Part shown: positions 40,985-49,668 of the stretch, in pieces | Layout: each line of letters opens with the position of its first letter | Position numbering within the stretch: position 1 is the first letter of the stretch | Origin: Pseudomonas sp. R76 | GTDB taxonomy: Bacteria; Pseudomonadota; Gammaproteobacteria; Pseudomonadales; Pseudomonadaceae | Direction: 5' to 3' | Length of the DNA: 64,000 nt | NCBI RefSeq assembly: GCF_009834565.1 | Contig: NZ_CP019428.1 | Location: forward strand, 248,001 to 312,000 | Program-made: the position numbers and the translations under genes | The notes under the pieces: generated by a model | The model's input: only the letters and a program-made list of their open reading frames with translations | Told to the model about the DNA's origin: nothing | Databases searched by the model: none

Positions 40985-41995
40985 ATGTCGTCGATTCGCC
41001 GTTACGCCCTGGCCGCACTGGCCAGCGCTGTGTTTGCCGGTTCCGCTGTTGCCAAGGACTACGAGTTGCTTAACGTCTCGTATGACCCGACCCGTGAGCT
41101 GTACCAGGACTACAACGCTGAGTTCACCAATTTCTGGAAACAGTCCCACCCCGGCGACAACGTCAAGATCCAGCAATCCCACGGTGGCTCGGGCAAGCAA
41201 GGCCGAGCGGTGATCGACGGCCTGCGCGCCGACGTGGTGACCCTGGCCCTGGCCGGTGACATCGACGAAATCGCCAAATTGGGCAAGACCCTGCCGGAGA
41301 ACTGGCAAACCCGCCTGCCGGACGCCAGCACCCCGTACACCTCGACCATCGTGTTCCTGGTGCGCAAGGGCAACCCTAAAGGCATCAAGGATTGGGGCGA
41401 CCTGATCAAGAAAGACGTGTCCGTGATCACCCCTAACCCGAAAACCTCCGGCGGGGCCCGCTGGAACTTCCTCGCCGCCTGGGCCTACGGCCTGAAAGCC
41501 GGTGGCAGCGAAGCCAAGGCACAGGAATACGTTAAAGAGCTGTTCAAGCACGTGCCGATCCTCGACACCGGTGCTCGGGGTTCGACCATCACCTTCGTCA
41601 ACAACGGTCAGGGTGACGTGTTGCTGGCCTGGGAAAACGAAGCCTTCCTGGCCCTGAAAGAAGACGGCGGCGCCGACAAGTTCGACATCGTTGTACCTTC
41701 GCTGTCGATTCTCGCCGAGCCGCCAGTGGCCGTTGTCGACAAGAACGCCGAGAAAAAGGGCAACACCGAAATCGCTACCGAATACCTCAAGCACCTGTAC
41801 AGCCCGGCTGGCCAGGAGATTGCGGCGAAGAACTTCTACCGCCCACGCGATGAGAAAGTCGCCGCCAAATACGCGCAGCAGTTCCCGAAACTGGACCTGG
41901 TGACTATCGACAAAGACTTCGGCGGCTGGAAAACTGCCCAACCGAAATTCTTCAACGACGGTGGCGTGTTCGACCAGATTTACTCGGCGCAGTAA
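40985..41995 (+). CDS. sbp: periplasmic sulfate-binding protein
   Basis: 336 residues with a signal peptide cut after AVAK-type Ala (about residue 23). Family motifs: [33 protein letters not shown] (the anion-binding loop, where backbone NH groups hold sulfate), and [14 protein letters not shown]. Delivers sulfate to CysTW. Preceded by oscA, followed by an attenuator-like hairpin and cysT. Confidence 0.97.
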   Translation: MSSIRRYALAALASAVFAGSAVAKDYELLNVSYDPTRELYQDYNAEFTNFWKQSHPGDNVKIQQSHGGSGKQGRAVIDGLRADVVTLALAGDIDEIAKLGKTLPENWQTRLPDASTPYTSTIVFLVRKGNPKGIKDWGDLIKKDVSVITPNPKTSGGARWNFLAAWAYGLKAGGSEAKAQEYVKELFKHVPILDTGARGSTITFVNNGQGDVLLAWENEAFLALKEDGGADKFDIVVPSLSILAEPPVAVVDKNAEKKGNTEIATEYLKHLYSPAGQEIAAKNFYRPRDEKVAAKYAQQFPKLDLVTIDKDFGGWKTAQPKFFNDGGVFDQIYSAQ

Positions 41996-42019
41996 GCCGA
42001 AAAACACACACCCACGACG

Positions 42020-42044
42020 CCCGCATTCACCTGCGGGTTTTGTG
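42020..42044 (+). terminator. attenuator-like hairpin between sbp and cysT
   Basis: CCCGCA-TTCACC-TGCGGG followed by TTTTGTGTGT. Its place between sbp and cysT would allow more binding protein than permease to be made. Confidence 0.65.
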
Positions 42045-42071
42045 TGTCAGTTCCGCTAACCAAGGACTCTT

Positions 42072-42890
42072 ATGTCGCGTCGTATTTCCCCCGTCATACC
42101 CGGCTTCGGGCTGACGCTGGGCTACACCGTGGTGTACCTCAGCCTGATCGTACTCATCCCGCTCGCGGCGATGTTCGTACACGCCGCTCAACTCACTTGG
42201 GATCAGTTCTGGGCCATTATTTCCGCACCGCGCGTGCTGGCGGCATTGAAACTGAGCTTCAGCACCGCGCTCTACGCAGCGCTGATCAATGGCGTGATCG
42301 GAACGCTGCTGGCCTGGGTGCTGGTGCGCTACACCTTCCCCGGTCGCAAGATCATCGATGCGATGATCGACCTGCCATTCGCCCTGCCCACCGCCGTCGC
42401 CGGTATCGCGCTGACCGCGCTGTACACGCCCACCGGGCTGGTCGGCCAGTTCGCCGCCGACCTGGGCTTCAAGATCGCCTACACCCCGCTGGGCATTACC
42501 TTGGCGCTGACCTTCGTCACGCTGCCGTTCGTGGTGCGCACGGTGCAGCCGGTACTCGCCGACATCCCGCGGGAAATCGAAGAAGCCGCCGCCTGCCTGG
42601 GCGCCAAGCCCTTGCAGGTGTTTCGCTACATCCTCGTGCCCGCCTTGCTGCCCGCCTGGTTGACCGGCTTCGCGCTGGCCTTCGCGCGTGGCGTGGGTGA
42701 GTACGGTTCGGTGATCTTCATCGCCGGCAACATGCCGATGAAAACCGAGATTCTGCCGTTGCTGATCATGGTCAAACTCGACCAATACGACTACCGCGGC
42801 GCCACCTCCATTGGCGTGTTGATGCTGGTGGTTTCCTTTGTCCTGCTGCTGCTGATCAACTTGTTGCAGCGGCGCATCGAACGTCCATAA
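42072..42890 (+). CDS. cysT: sulfate ABC transporter permease
   Basis: 272 residues, six transmembrane helices, with the permease EAA loop [26 protein letters not shown] that contacts CysA. Pairs with CysW as a heterodimer in the inner membrane to import sulfate (and thiosulfate). The ATG follows AAGGACTCTT. Twelve nt separate it from cysW. Confidence 0.96.
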   Translation: MSRRISPVIPGFGLTLGYTVVYLSLIVLIPLAAMFVHAAQLTWDQFWAIISAPRVLAALKLSFSTALYAALINGVIGTLLAWVLVRYTFPGRKIIDAMIDLPFALPTAVAGIALTALYTPTGLVGQFAADLGFKIAYTPLGITLALTFVTLPFVVRTVQPVLADIPREIEEAAACLGAKPLQVFRYILVPALLPAWLTGFALAFARGVGEYGSVIFIAGNMPMKTEILPLLIMVKLDQYDYRGATSIGVLMLVVSFVLLLLINLLQRRIERP

Positions 42891-42903
42891 GGAGGCGCGG
42901 AAC

Positions 42904-43776
42904 ATGTCCCAATCGTCTATTTCCGCCGCGTCCTCGGCCAACGCTGCCCGCCGTGGCAGCGCGGTGTCGCGACGTATCCTGATCAGCCTGGGCTGGCTGG
43001 TGTTCTTCCTGTTTCTGCTGCTGCCGCTGTTTATCGTGGTGTCCCAGGGTTTGAAGAATGGCCTCGGCGCGTTCTTCACCGCCATCCTGGAACCCGACGC
43101 GCTGTCGGCGCTGAAACTCACGGTGATCGCCGTGGTGATTTCGGTGCCGCTCAACCTGGTGTTCGGCGTCAGCGCCGCCTGGTGCGTGAGCAAGTACTCG
43201 TTCCGTGGCAAGAGCATCCTGGTCACGCTGATCGACCTGCCGTTCTCGGTGTCGCCGGTGATCGCCGGTCTGGTCTACGTGTTGATGTTCGGCGCCCAGG
43301 GTTTCTTCGGCCCGTGGCTGCAAGACCACGACATCCAGATCGTATTCGCGTTGCCCGGCATCGTGCTGGCGACCATCTTCGTGACGGTGCCGTTTGTGGC
43401 GCGTGAACTGATCCCGCTGATGCAGGAGCAGGGCACGCAGGAAGAAGAGGCCGCGCGCCTGCTCGGCGCCAATGGCTGGCAGATGTTCTGGCACGTGACT
43501 GTGCCGAACATCAAATGGGGCCTGATCTACGGCGTGGTGCTGTGTACGGCACGGGCGATGGGCGAGTTCGGCGCGGTGTCGGTGGTGTCCGGCCACATTC
43601 GCGGCGTGACCAACACCCTGCCGCTGCATGTCGAGATTCTCTACAACGAATACAACCACGTTGCCGCGTTTGCCGTCGCGAGCCTGTTGCTGATCCTGGC
43701 GCTCTTCATCCTGCTGCTCAAGCAGTGGAGCGAGAACCGTATCAACCGCCTGCGCAAAAGCGCCGGTGAGGAATAA
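42904..43776 (+). CDS. cysW: sulfate ABC transporter permease
   Basis: 290 residues with six transmembrane helices and an EAA loop [36 protein letters not shown]. The N-terminal 30 residues are polar (Ser/Ala rich), as in other pseudomonad CysW. Ribosome site AAGGAGGCGCGGAAC. Partner of CysT; only 3 nt from cysA. Confidence 0.96.
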   Translation: MSQSSISAASSANAARRGSAVSRRILISLGWLVFFLFLLLPLFIVVSQGLKNGLGAFFTAILEPDALSALKLTVIAVVISVPLNLVFGVSAAWCVSKYSFRGKSILVTLIDLPFSVSPVIAGLVYVLMFGAQGFFGPWLQDHDIQIVFALPGIVLATIFVTVPFVARELIPLMQEQGTQEEEAARLLGANGWQMFWHVTVPNIKWGLIYGVVLCTARAMGEFGAVSVVSGHIRGVTNTLPLHVEILYNEYNHVAAFAVASLLLILALFILLLKQWSENRINRLRKSAGEE

Positions 43777-43779
43777 GTC

Positions 43780-44760
43780 ATGTCGATCGAAGTCCGTAAT
43801 GTCAGCAAGAATTTCAACGCCTTCAAGGCCCTGAACAGCATCAATCTGGACATCCAGAGTGGCGAGCTGGTGGCGTTGCTGGGCCCGTCCGGCTGCGGCA
43901 AGACCACCTTGCTGCGCATCATTGCCGGCCTGGAAACCCCGGATGATGGCAGCATCGTGTTCCACGGTGAAGACGTGTCCGGCCACGATGTGCGTGATCG
44001 CAACGTCGGTTTTGTGTTCCAGCACTACGCGCTGTTCCGCCACATGACCGTGTTCGACAACGTCGCCTTCGGCCTGCGCATGAAGCCGAAAAACCAGCGA
44101 CCGAATGAAAGCCAGATCGCGGTAAAAGTCCACGAACTGCTGAACATGGTGCAGCTCGATTGGCTGTCGGACCGCTACCCGGAACAGCTCTCCGGCGGCC
44201 AGCGCCAGCGTATCGCCCTGGCCCGCGCCCTGGCGGTAGAACCCAAAGTGCTGCTGCTGGACGAACCCTTCGGCGCCCTCGACGCCAAGGTGCGTAAAGA
44301 ACTGCGCCGCTGGCTGGCGCGCCTGCACGAAGACATCAACCTGACCTCGGTGTTCGTGACCCACGACCAGGAAGAGGCCATGGAAGTCGCCGACCGCATT
44401 GTGGTGATGAACAAGGGCGTGATCGAGCAGATCGGCTCACCGGGCGACGTCTACGAAAACCCGGCCAGCGACTTTGTCTATCACTTCCTGGGTGATTCCA
44501 ACCGCCTGCATTTGGGCGAGGACCAGCACGTGCTGTTCCGCCCGCACGAAGTGTCGCTGTCGCGGCATGAGCTGGAAGATCACCATGCGGCTGAAGTACG
44601 TGATATTCGGCCGCTCGGTGCAACGACACGGGTGACCTTGAAGGTCGAAGGCCAAAGTGAACTGATCGAGGCTGAAGTGGTGAAAGACCACGACAGCCTG
44701 ACTGGCCTGGCCCGTGGCGAGACCTTGTTCTTCAAACCCAAGGTCTGGCAAAAAGCCTGA
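43780..44760 (+). CDS. cysA: sulfate/thiosulfate ABC transporter ATPase
   Basis: 326 residues. Walker [10 protein letters not shown] (about 35-43), Q-loop FQHYALF, signature LSGGQRQR, Walker [13 protein letters not shown] and H-loop THDQEEA. C-terminal TOBE-like domain ([11 protein letters not shown]). Powers the CysTW permease. Ends just before a large inverted repeat that can act as terminator. Confidence 0.97.
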   Translation: MSIEVRNVSKNFNAFKALNSINLDIQSGELVALLGPSGCGKTTLLRIIAGLETPDDGSIVFHGEDVSGHDVRDRNVGFVFQHYALFRHMTVFDNVAFGLRMKPKNQRPNESQIAVKVHELLNMVQLDWLSDRYPEQLSGGQRQRIALARALAVEPKVLLLDEPFGALDAKVRKELRRWLARLHEDINLTSVFVTHDQEEAMEVADRIVVMNKGVIEQIGSPGDVYENPASDFVYHFLGDSNRLHLGEDQHVLFRPHEVSLSRHELEDHHAAEVRDIRPLGATTRVTLKVEGQSELIEAEVVKDHDSLTGLARGETLFFKPKVWQKA

Positions 44761-44767
44761 TCCTCAG

Positions 44768-44876
44768 ATCGTTCCCACGCTCTGCGTGGGAACGCCGCTT
44801 GTGACGCTCTGCGTCACGCTTTGGGACGCGGAGCGTCCTGGGCTGCATTCCCACGCAGAGCGTGGGAACGATCATC
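44768..44876. repeat. large inverted repeat, GTTCCCACGCTCTGCGTGGGAAC type
   Basis: Outer arms GATCGTTCCCACGCTCTGCG and its inverse at 44853-44876, with inner GACGCTCTGCGTC repeats (44809-44840). It also encodes the last residues of the DUF962 gene on the minus strand (44814-44876). Confidence 0.85.
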
Positions 44877-45380
44877 ACGGCGCGCAACTGGCCCCGAGCG
44901 CTGCTCGATCTGGCTTTTCAGACCACCCCGCAACCCCACCAGAAACGCCAACTCCGCCACCACAAACAACGGCCCCACGATCAGCCCCGACACGTCGTCC
45001 ACAAACGCCGGCTTCCTGCCTTCGTAATAGTGGCCGACAAACTGAATCACCCAGCCCACCACAAACATCCCGATCCCGCTGCTCAGCCACACCGCTGTGC
45101 TCTGCGCGGCCAACACATGCCCGGCCCACACCGACAAGCCCATCAACAGCGTCATCAGCACGCCCAGCGCCCATTCCAGGCGCAGGTAAAACCATGCCGA
45201 AAACAGCGCGAGCAGCACCGCTGGCGATATCCACAGGCTGCCGATTGCCCATTCGGGGCGTGACAGCAGCACCGCCACGGCGACGACAATCAGCGGGATG
45301 CCGATAAAGTGGCTGGCGATATTGCGCGGGTCGCGGTGGTAGGCGGCGTATTGACTGAGATGGTCGACGAGGCTTTTCAT
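44814..45380 (-). CDS. DUF962 (Mpo1-like) membrane protein
   Basis: 188 residues from ATG 45380, right after AGGAGGAACAACA. Multi-pass membrane protein with N-terminal LSQYAAYHRDPRNIASHFIGIPLIV and HYYEGRKPAF, which carry the conserved His residues of the DUF962/Mpo1 family. Yeast Mpo1 is a 2-hydroxy fatty acid dioxygenase; the bacterial role is not established. The final 20 or so residues (RSHALRGNAAQDAPRPKA) are encoded by the inverted repeat at 44768-44876 and are probably an extension that carries no function. Confidence 0.85.
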   Translation of the reverse strand: MKSLVDHLSQYAAYHRDPRNIASHFIGIPLIVVAVAVLLSRPEWAIGSLWISPAVLLALFSAWFYLRLEWALGVLMTLLMGLSVWAGHVLAAQSTAVWLSSGIGMFVVGWVIQFVGHYYEGRKPAFVDDVSGLIVGPLFVVAELAFLVGLRGGLKSQIEQRSGPVARRDDRSHALRGNAAQDAPRPKA

Positions 45381-45463
45381 TGTTGTTCCTCCTGTAGGAT
45401 GTTTGATCATGCCCTGTCGGCCTGCCACTGACTGTCAGTTGGGCGACAATCTTCGGAGTGCTC

Positions 45464-46150
45464 ATGGACACACAGAAATGGCACGCGCAGCTGGCCGCCG
45501 GTCAGTGGTTCAGCCACTTGCCTGCTGCTTTTCAGCATAGCCTGCTGGCCCACGCCCGGCCGCGCCAGCTGGCGGCGGGGCAGTATCTGTTCAAGCGCGG
45601 CGACCCGCCGTGTGGCCTGTATGCCGTACTCGACGGCACCTTGCGCATCAGCGCGGTGAACGAGCACGGCAAGGAAGCGCTGTTGAGCCTGGTGGAGCTG
45701 CCGTACTGGTTTGGCGAAATCTGCCTGTTCGACGGCCTGCCGCGCACCCACGACGCCTGCGCCGTCGGGCCGTGCACGCTGTTGCAGGTGCCGCAGCACG
45801 CGCTGCTGAAAGTCCTCGACGAGTCGCCCCGGTACTGGCGCGACCTGGCGCTGCTGATGAGCCAGAAACTGCGCCTGAGCTTTATCAATATCGAACAGTT
45901 GAGCCTGATGCCGGCTTCGGTTCGCCTGGCCCATCGTTTGTTGATGATTGTGGAAGGTTATGGCGATACCGAGCGCTCAAAAAGTGTTCTGCAACTGCCC
46001 CAGGAAGACCTGGCGGCGATGTTGAGCCTGTCACGCCAAACCACCAACGCGTTGCTCAAGGACTTGCAGGCCCAAGGCATCGTGCGCCTGGGCTATGGCG
46101 AGATCGAAATCCTTGATGCGCCGCGACTGCGTGAGGCGGCGCACACCTGA
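45464..46150 (+). CDS. Crp/Fnr-family transcriptional regulator
   Basis: 228 residues from ATG 45464 (GGAG 5 nt upstream). N-terminal cyclic-nucleotide-binding fold (FKRGDPPCGLYAVLDGTLRIS, then LPYWFGEICLFDGLPRTHDACA) and C-terminal winged helix (PQEDLAAMLSLSRQTTNALLKDLQAQGIVRL). No Fnr-type Cys cluster, so it is not an oxygen sensor of that kind. Its ligand is unknown. Divergent from the DUF962 gene. Confidence 0.9.
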   Translation: MDTQKWHAQLAAGQWFSHLPAAFQHSLLAHARPRQLAAGQYLFKRGDPPCGLYAVLDGTLRISAVNEHGKEALLSLVELPYWFGEICLFDGLPRTHDACAVGPCTLLQVPQHALLKVLDESPRYWRDLALLMSQKLRLSFINIEQLSLMPASVRLAHRLLMIVEGYGDTERSKSVLQLPQEDLAAMLSLSRQTTNALLKDLQAQGIVRLGYGEIEILDAPRLREAAHT

Positions 46151-46188
46151 GGGTGTTAGCCTGCAAGCCTGATCAATCGAGGTGCGTT

Positions 46189-46554
46189 ATGCGTGTGCTG
46201 TTAGTGGAACATGAAGCCGAAGAGGCGCGGCGGATGGCCCAGGGCTTGAACGAGGCCGGTTACAGCGTCGAAGTCGCGGCCAATGGCATGGCGGCGTTGC
46301 GCCTGGTTGAGAGCACTGAATACGAACTGGTGATCCTGGATGTGATGCTGCCGGGCTTGAATGCCTGGAAGTTGCAGCAGGCGATTCGGCTCAAGGGTGA
46401 GACGCCGATGTTGTTCCTGACCACGCCGGGCGGGATTGAAGATCGGTTGCGGGGATTGGAATTGCATGAGGATGATTATTTGCTCAAGCCGTTTGATGCC
46501 AAGGCACTGGTGGCGCGGGTAAGGAAATTATTGCGCCGGGATCGTGGGCGCTGA
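46189..46554 (+). CDS. lone receiver domain with altered acidic pocket
   Basis: 121 residues from ATG 46189 with GAGG upstream. It is an OmpR-type receiver without an output domain: phosphoacceptor Asp51 in ILDVMLPG and Lys100 in LLKPFD are intact. In place of the usual E-D-E at the Mg2+ site it has VEHE (His8 instead of Asp), and the loop after the switch Thr reads TTPGG. Phosphorylation may be weak. Immediately downstream of the Crp/Fnr gene; no kinase nearby. Confidence 0.85.
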   Translation: MRVLLVEHEAEEARRMAQGLNEAGYSVEVAANGMAALRLVESTEYELVILDVMLPGLNAWKLQQAIRLKGETPMLFLTTPGGIEDRLRGLELHEDDYLLKPFDAKALVARVRKLLRRDRGR

Positions 46555-46580
46555 CTGATCCCGTTTATGGGTTGCCGGGG

Positions 46581-46670
46581 CTATCGCCATCGCAGGCAAG
46601 CCAGCTCCCACAGGTTGATGTGTAAACACCGTCAAATGTGGGAGCCGGGCTTGCCCGCGATGAGGCCCTC
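46581..46670. repeat. paired REP element, tail-to-tail
   Basis: CGCAGGCAAGCCAGCTCCCA and GTGGGAGCCGGGCTTGCCCG with the GTGGG ends facing each other, separated by about 25 bp. Between convergent genes. Confidence 0.8.
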
Positions 46671-46689
46671 AAACTCACCCCACATCTAC

Positions 46690-47694
46690 CTACCGCAACC
46701 CATCCCGAAACTGCCCCGGCGTCAGCCCCGTCCAGCGCTTGAACGCCCGGCTAAAACTGCTGGTATCGGCAAACCCGAGCAAATGGCTGATCTCAGCCAA
46801 TGAGCACTGCGGGTCGCGCAGGTGCAGCAGTGCCAGGTTCTCCCGGCACTCATTGAGCAGCGCATCAAACCGGCAGCCTTCATCCGCCAAATGCCGCTGC
46901 AAGCTGCGCAAACTCAAGTGCAGCGCCTGGGCAACCCGCTCGGCGCTGGGCTCACCTTCGGGCAACTGCGCCTCGATAACCGCGCGCACCTTGCGCTCCC
47001 AGGTCAGCGGTTGCAGCTGAGCGAGGGTGCGTTTGAGCACGGTTTCATTGTGTTCGGCCAACTCGGGGTTGGCGTCGTCCAAGTGGCTGTCGAAATCCCG
47101 CGCGGCAAACTCCAGGCGGTCTTCCTCGGCGCCAAAAAACACCGGCGCGCGAAATACCGTGTGCCAGGGCTTGGGATCAGCCGGTTCCGGCCGCCGCAGG
47201 TACACCGCCAGCGGCGCGTATTCACGGCCCAGACGATTACGGCAGGTGCGCACATAGATCGCCGCAAACGCATCAATCGCTTCCAGCGCCGGCGCCGGGC
47301 TGCCGGGCGGTTGCAGCAGACGAAAGCGATAGCGTTCGCCCTCTCGGCTAAGCTCCAGTGTCAGGGCATCGCTGACCACTTGGTGGTAACGCACGATCCG
47401 TTCGAACACCTCACGCAGACTGCCGCTGGCCACCAGCGCATACCCCAGCGCATGAAAGGTGGTGGGGCTGACAAACCGCGACACCCGCAGGCCAATGGCC
47501 GGGTCGCCGCTGGCCTCCACTGCCAGCGCCCACAAGCGTGTGGTGGCCGACAACGGGTAGCGCGCATTCGGGTCGTCCATCTGCTGCGGGTCAAGCCCGG
47601 CCTGGGCGCACAGTGCGGCGCTGTCGAGGTTCAGGGCATCGAGCTGTTTGCGCAGGGCGCGGGTCCAGCTGGCGAGGGAAGTGGCTTCGGTCAT
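46690..47694 (-). CDS. AraC-family transcriptional regulator
   Basis: 334 residues. N-terminal DUF4097-like/Arabinose-binding_2-type domain (YPLSATTRLWALAVEASGDPAIGLRVSRFVSPTTFHALGYAL) and C-terminal AraC helix-turn-helix (about 235-330; SLRSLQRHLADEGCRFDALLNECRENLALLHLRDPQCSLAEISHLLGFADTSSFSRAFKRWTGLTPGQFR). This GbdR/OruR-like architecture is common for regulators of catabolic genes. Divergent from the desaturase at 47796, about 100 bp away, so it likely regulates that gene. Confidence 0.93.
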   Translation of the reverse strand: MTEATSLASWTRALRKQLDALNLDSAALCAQAGLDPQQMDDPNARYPLSATTRLWALAVEASGDPAIGLRVSRFVSPTTFHALGYALVASGSLREVFERIVRYHQVVSDALTLELSREGERYRFRLLQPPGSPAPALEAIDAFAAIYVRTCRNRLGREYAPLAVYLRRPEPADPKPWHTVFRAPVFFGAEEDRLEFAARDFDSHLDDANPELAEHNETVLKRTLAQLQPLTWERKVRAVIEAQLPEGEPSAERVAQALHLSLRSLQRHLADEGCRFDALLNECRENLALLHLRDPQCSLAEISHLLGFADTSSFSRAFKRWTGLTPGQFRDGLR

Positions 47695-47795
47695 GACGAT
47701 TGGCGCTTGCGGTCAACAAGTTGGCGTCCGGGGCTAGCGTCCTGCCAGATCGCTTGGGGCAGGATGGACGCATCAGTAAACAAGAGGATGGGAGC

Positions 47796-48866
47796 ATGGA
47801 CGGTACTTCTGCAAGTCCCCAACAGATGAACGCGCAACAGCGTTCAGCACATATCCGTGAAGTGGTGCTCGCCGAAGGCCTCAGGTTGCGCCAGCAGCAC
47901 CCCTGGCTGCGGCACCAGGACGCGCTGGGCGCGGGCATTCTGGCGTTTGCCTTGCTCGGCATGCTCGGCTCTGCGGCGCTGTACATGACCGGGCATATGG
48001 CCTGGTGGGTGTGCCTGCTGCTCAACGCCTTCTTCGCCTCGCTGACCCATGAGCTGGAACACGACCTGATCCACAGCATGTACTTTCGCAAGCAGCGCGT
48101 TGTGCACAACCTGATGATGGGCCTGGTGTGGCTGGCGCGGCCGAGCACCATCAACCCGTGGATACGCCGCCACCTGCACCTCAATCACCACAAGGTGTCA
48201 GGCACCGAGACCGACATGGAAGAACGCGCCATCACCAATGGCGAGCCGTGGGGCCTTGCGCGGTTGCTGATGGTGGGTGACAACGTCATGTCGGCCTTTA
48301 TCCGCATGCTGCGCGCCAAGACCTGGCAGCACAAACTCAAGATTCTCAAGCGCTCCCTGCTGGTTTACGCACCGCTGGCACTACTGCATTGGGGCGCGTG
48401 GTATGTCTTCCTCGGCTTCCATGCCGCCAATGGCATTGCCAGCCTGACGGGCACGCCGATCGAGTGGTCAGCCGGCACATTGCAGATGATGCAGGTGATC
48501 GACATCGCCGCCGTAGTGATCATCGGCCCGAACGTGTTGCGCACTTTTTGCCTGCACTTTGTCAGCTCCAACATGCACTACTACGGCGATGTGGAGCTGG
48601 GCAATGTGATCCAGCAAACCCAAGTGCTCAACCCGTGGTGGATGTGGCCGCTGCAGGCGTTCTGCTTCAACTTCGGCAGCACCCATGGCATCCACCATTT
48701 TGTGGTGAAAGAGCCGTTTTACATCCGCCAGATGACGGCCAAGGTGGCGCACAGCGTAATGCGCGAGATGGGCGTACGCTTCAATGATTTCGGCACCTTC
48801 GCCCGCGCCAATCGGCTTGAGCGCCAGGCGCAACCGGACGCCGAACTCGCGTTCAGCAAGCAATAA
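47796..48866 (+). CDS. membrane fatty acid desaturase/hydroxylase family protein
   Basis: 356 residues from ATG 47796 (GGAG upstream). Three histidine clusters for a di-iron site: HELEHD, HLNHHK and HGIHHF; four to five hydrophobic segments. The family includes fatty acid desaturases, AlkB-like alkane hydroxylases and related enzymes, so the exact substrate cannot be read. Divergent from the AraC regulator and, by family, probably controlled by it. The 3' end overlaps the ABC ATPase gene by 14 bp (convergent). Confidence 0.88.
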   Translation: MDGTSASPQQMNAQQRSAHIREVVLAEGLRLRQQHPWLRHQDALGAGILAFALLGMLGSAALYMTGHMAWWVCLLLNAFFASLTHELEHDLIHSMYFRKQRVVHNLMMGLVWLARPSTINPWIRRHLHLNHHKVSGTETDMEERAITNGEPWGLARLLMVGDNVMSAFIRMLRAKTWQHKLKILKRSLLVYAPLALLHWGAWYVFLGFHAANGIASLTGTPIEWSAGTLQMMQVIDIAAVVIIGPNVLRTFCLHFVSSNMHYYGDVELGNVIQQTQVLNPWWMWPLQAFCFNFGSTHGIHHFVVKEPFYIRQMTAKVAHSVMREMGVRFNDFGTFARANRLERQAQPDAELAFSKQ

Positions 48867-49668
48867 AGGCCAAGGGCAGGTCACGAATCTGTTCGCGCAC
48901 GGGCGGCTGGTAGTGGCCGTCGCTGATCAGTTCGTGCAGCAGTTCTTCGCGCAGTTGATGGAATTCGAAGCTGCTGCGCTGACGCGGATGGGGCAGGGCG
49001 ATATCCACGACCTGCTTGATCCGCCCCGGTCGCGGCTCCATCACCACCACGCGGTCGGCGAGGAAAATCGCTTCTTCCACATCGTGGGTCACCAGCACCG
49101 TGGTGATTTTGGCACGGGCGCGAATCGCCAGGAGCTCGTCCTGCATCTGCTGGCGAGTCAGCGCATCGAGGGCGCCGAAGGGTTCGTCGAGCAACAGGAT
49201 GCGCGGGCTTGCCACCAGCCCACGGGCAATCGCTACCCGCTGCGCCATGCCGCCGGAGAGTTGATGAGGGTAGGCGCGGGTGAAGTCAGTGAGGCCCACC
49301 AGCTCGATAAAATCGCTGATGCGCCGGTTGCGCTCGGCCTCGCTCAGCGGCTCGTTGACCAGGCCCAGGCCGATGTTTTCCGCCACGGTCAGCCACGGGA
49401 ACAGGCGGTGTTCCTGGAACACGATGCCGCGCTCGCCACCGATGCCGCTTACCGCTTTGCCGTCGACCTGAATCTCGCCACGAAACTGCGTATCAAGCCC
49501 CACCAACAGGCGCAGCAGGGTGGATTTGCCGCAACCACTGGAACCGACAATCGCGACGAATTCGCCCTCGGCAATCTCCAGGTTGAATTCGCGAATAGCC
49601 TCTAACTCGAAGCCGTCGACGTCGAAGGTTTTGCCCACATGGTTGAAGCTGACGATAGGTGCGTTCAT
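48853..49668 (-). CDS. atsC: sulfate-ester/sulfonate ABC transporter ATPase
   Basis: 271 residues. Walker A GSSGCGKST, Q-loop FQEHRLFPW, signature LSGGMAQR, Walker [13 protein letters not shown]-loop THDVEEA. The pattern belongs to the taurine/sulfonate subfamily (SsuB/TauB). The start overlaps the permease stop by 4 nt (ATGA), so the two are coupled. The symbol follows the atsRBC genes of P. putida S-313 and rests on gene order, so treat it as provisional. Confidence 0.88.
   Translation of the reverse strand: MNAPIVSFNHVGKTFDVDGFELEAIREFNLEIAEGEFVAIVGSSGCGKSTLLRLLVGLDTQFRGEIQVDGKAVSGIGGERGIVFQEHRLFPWLTVAENIGLGLVNEPLSEAERNRRISDFIELVGLTDFTRAYPHQLSGGMAQRVAIARGLVASPRILLLDEPFGALDALTRQQMQDELLAIRARAKITTVLVTHDVEEAIFLADRVVVMEPRPGRIKQVVDIALPHPRQRSSFEFHQLREELLHELISDGHYQPPVREQIRDLPLAFIAC

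Noticed and set aside
42027..44751. Long minus-strand frames opposite cysT, cysW and cysA
   Set aside because: Shadows of conserved transporter genes; no ribosome sites and His/Gln/Gly-rich content.
44714..45307. Plus-strand frame continuing from the cysA end through the DUF962 gene
   Set aside because: Pro/Thr/Arg-rich shadow of the DUF962 gene and the inverted repeat.
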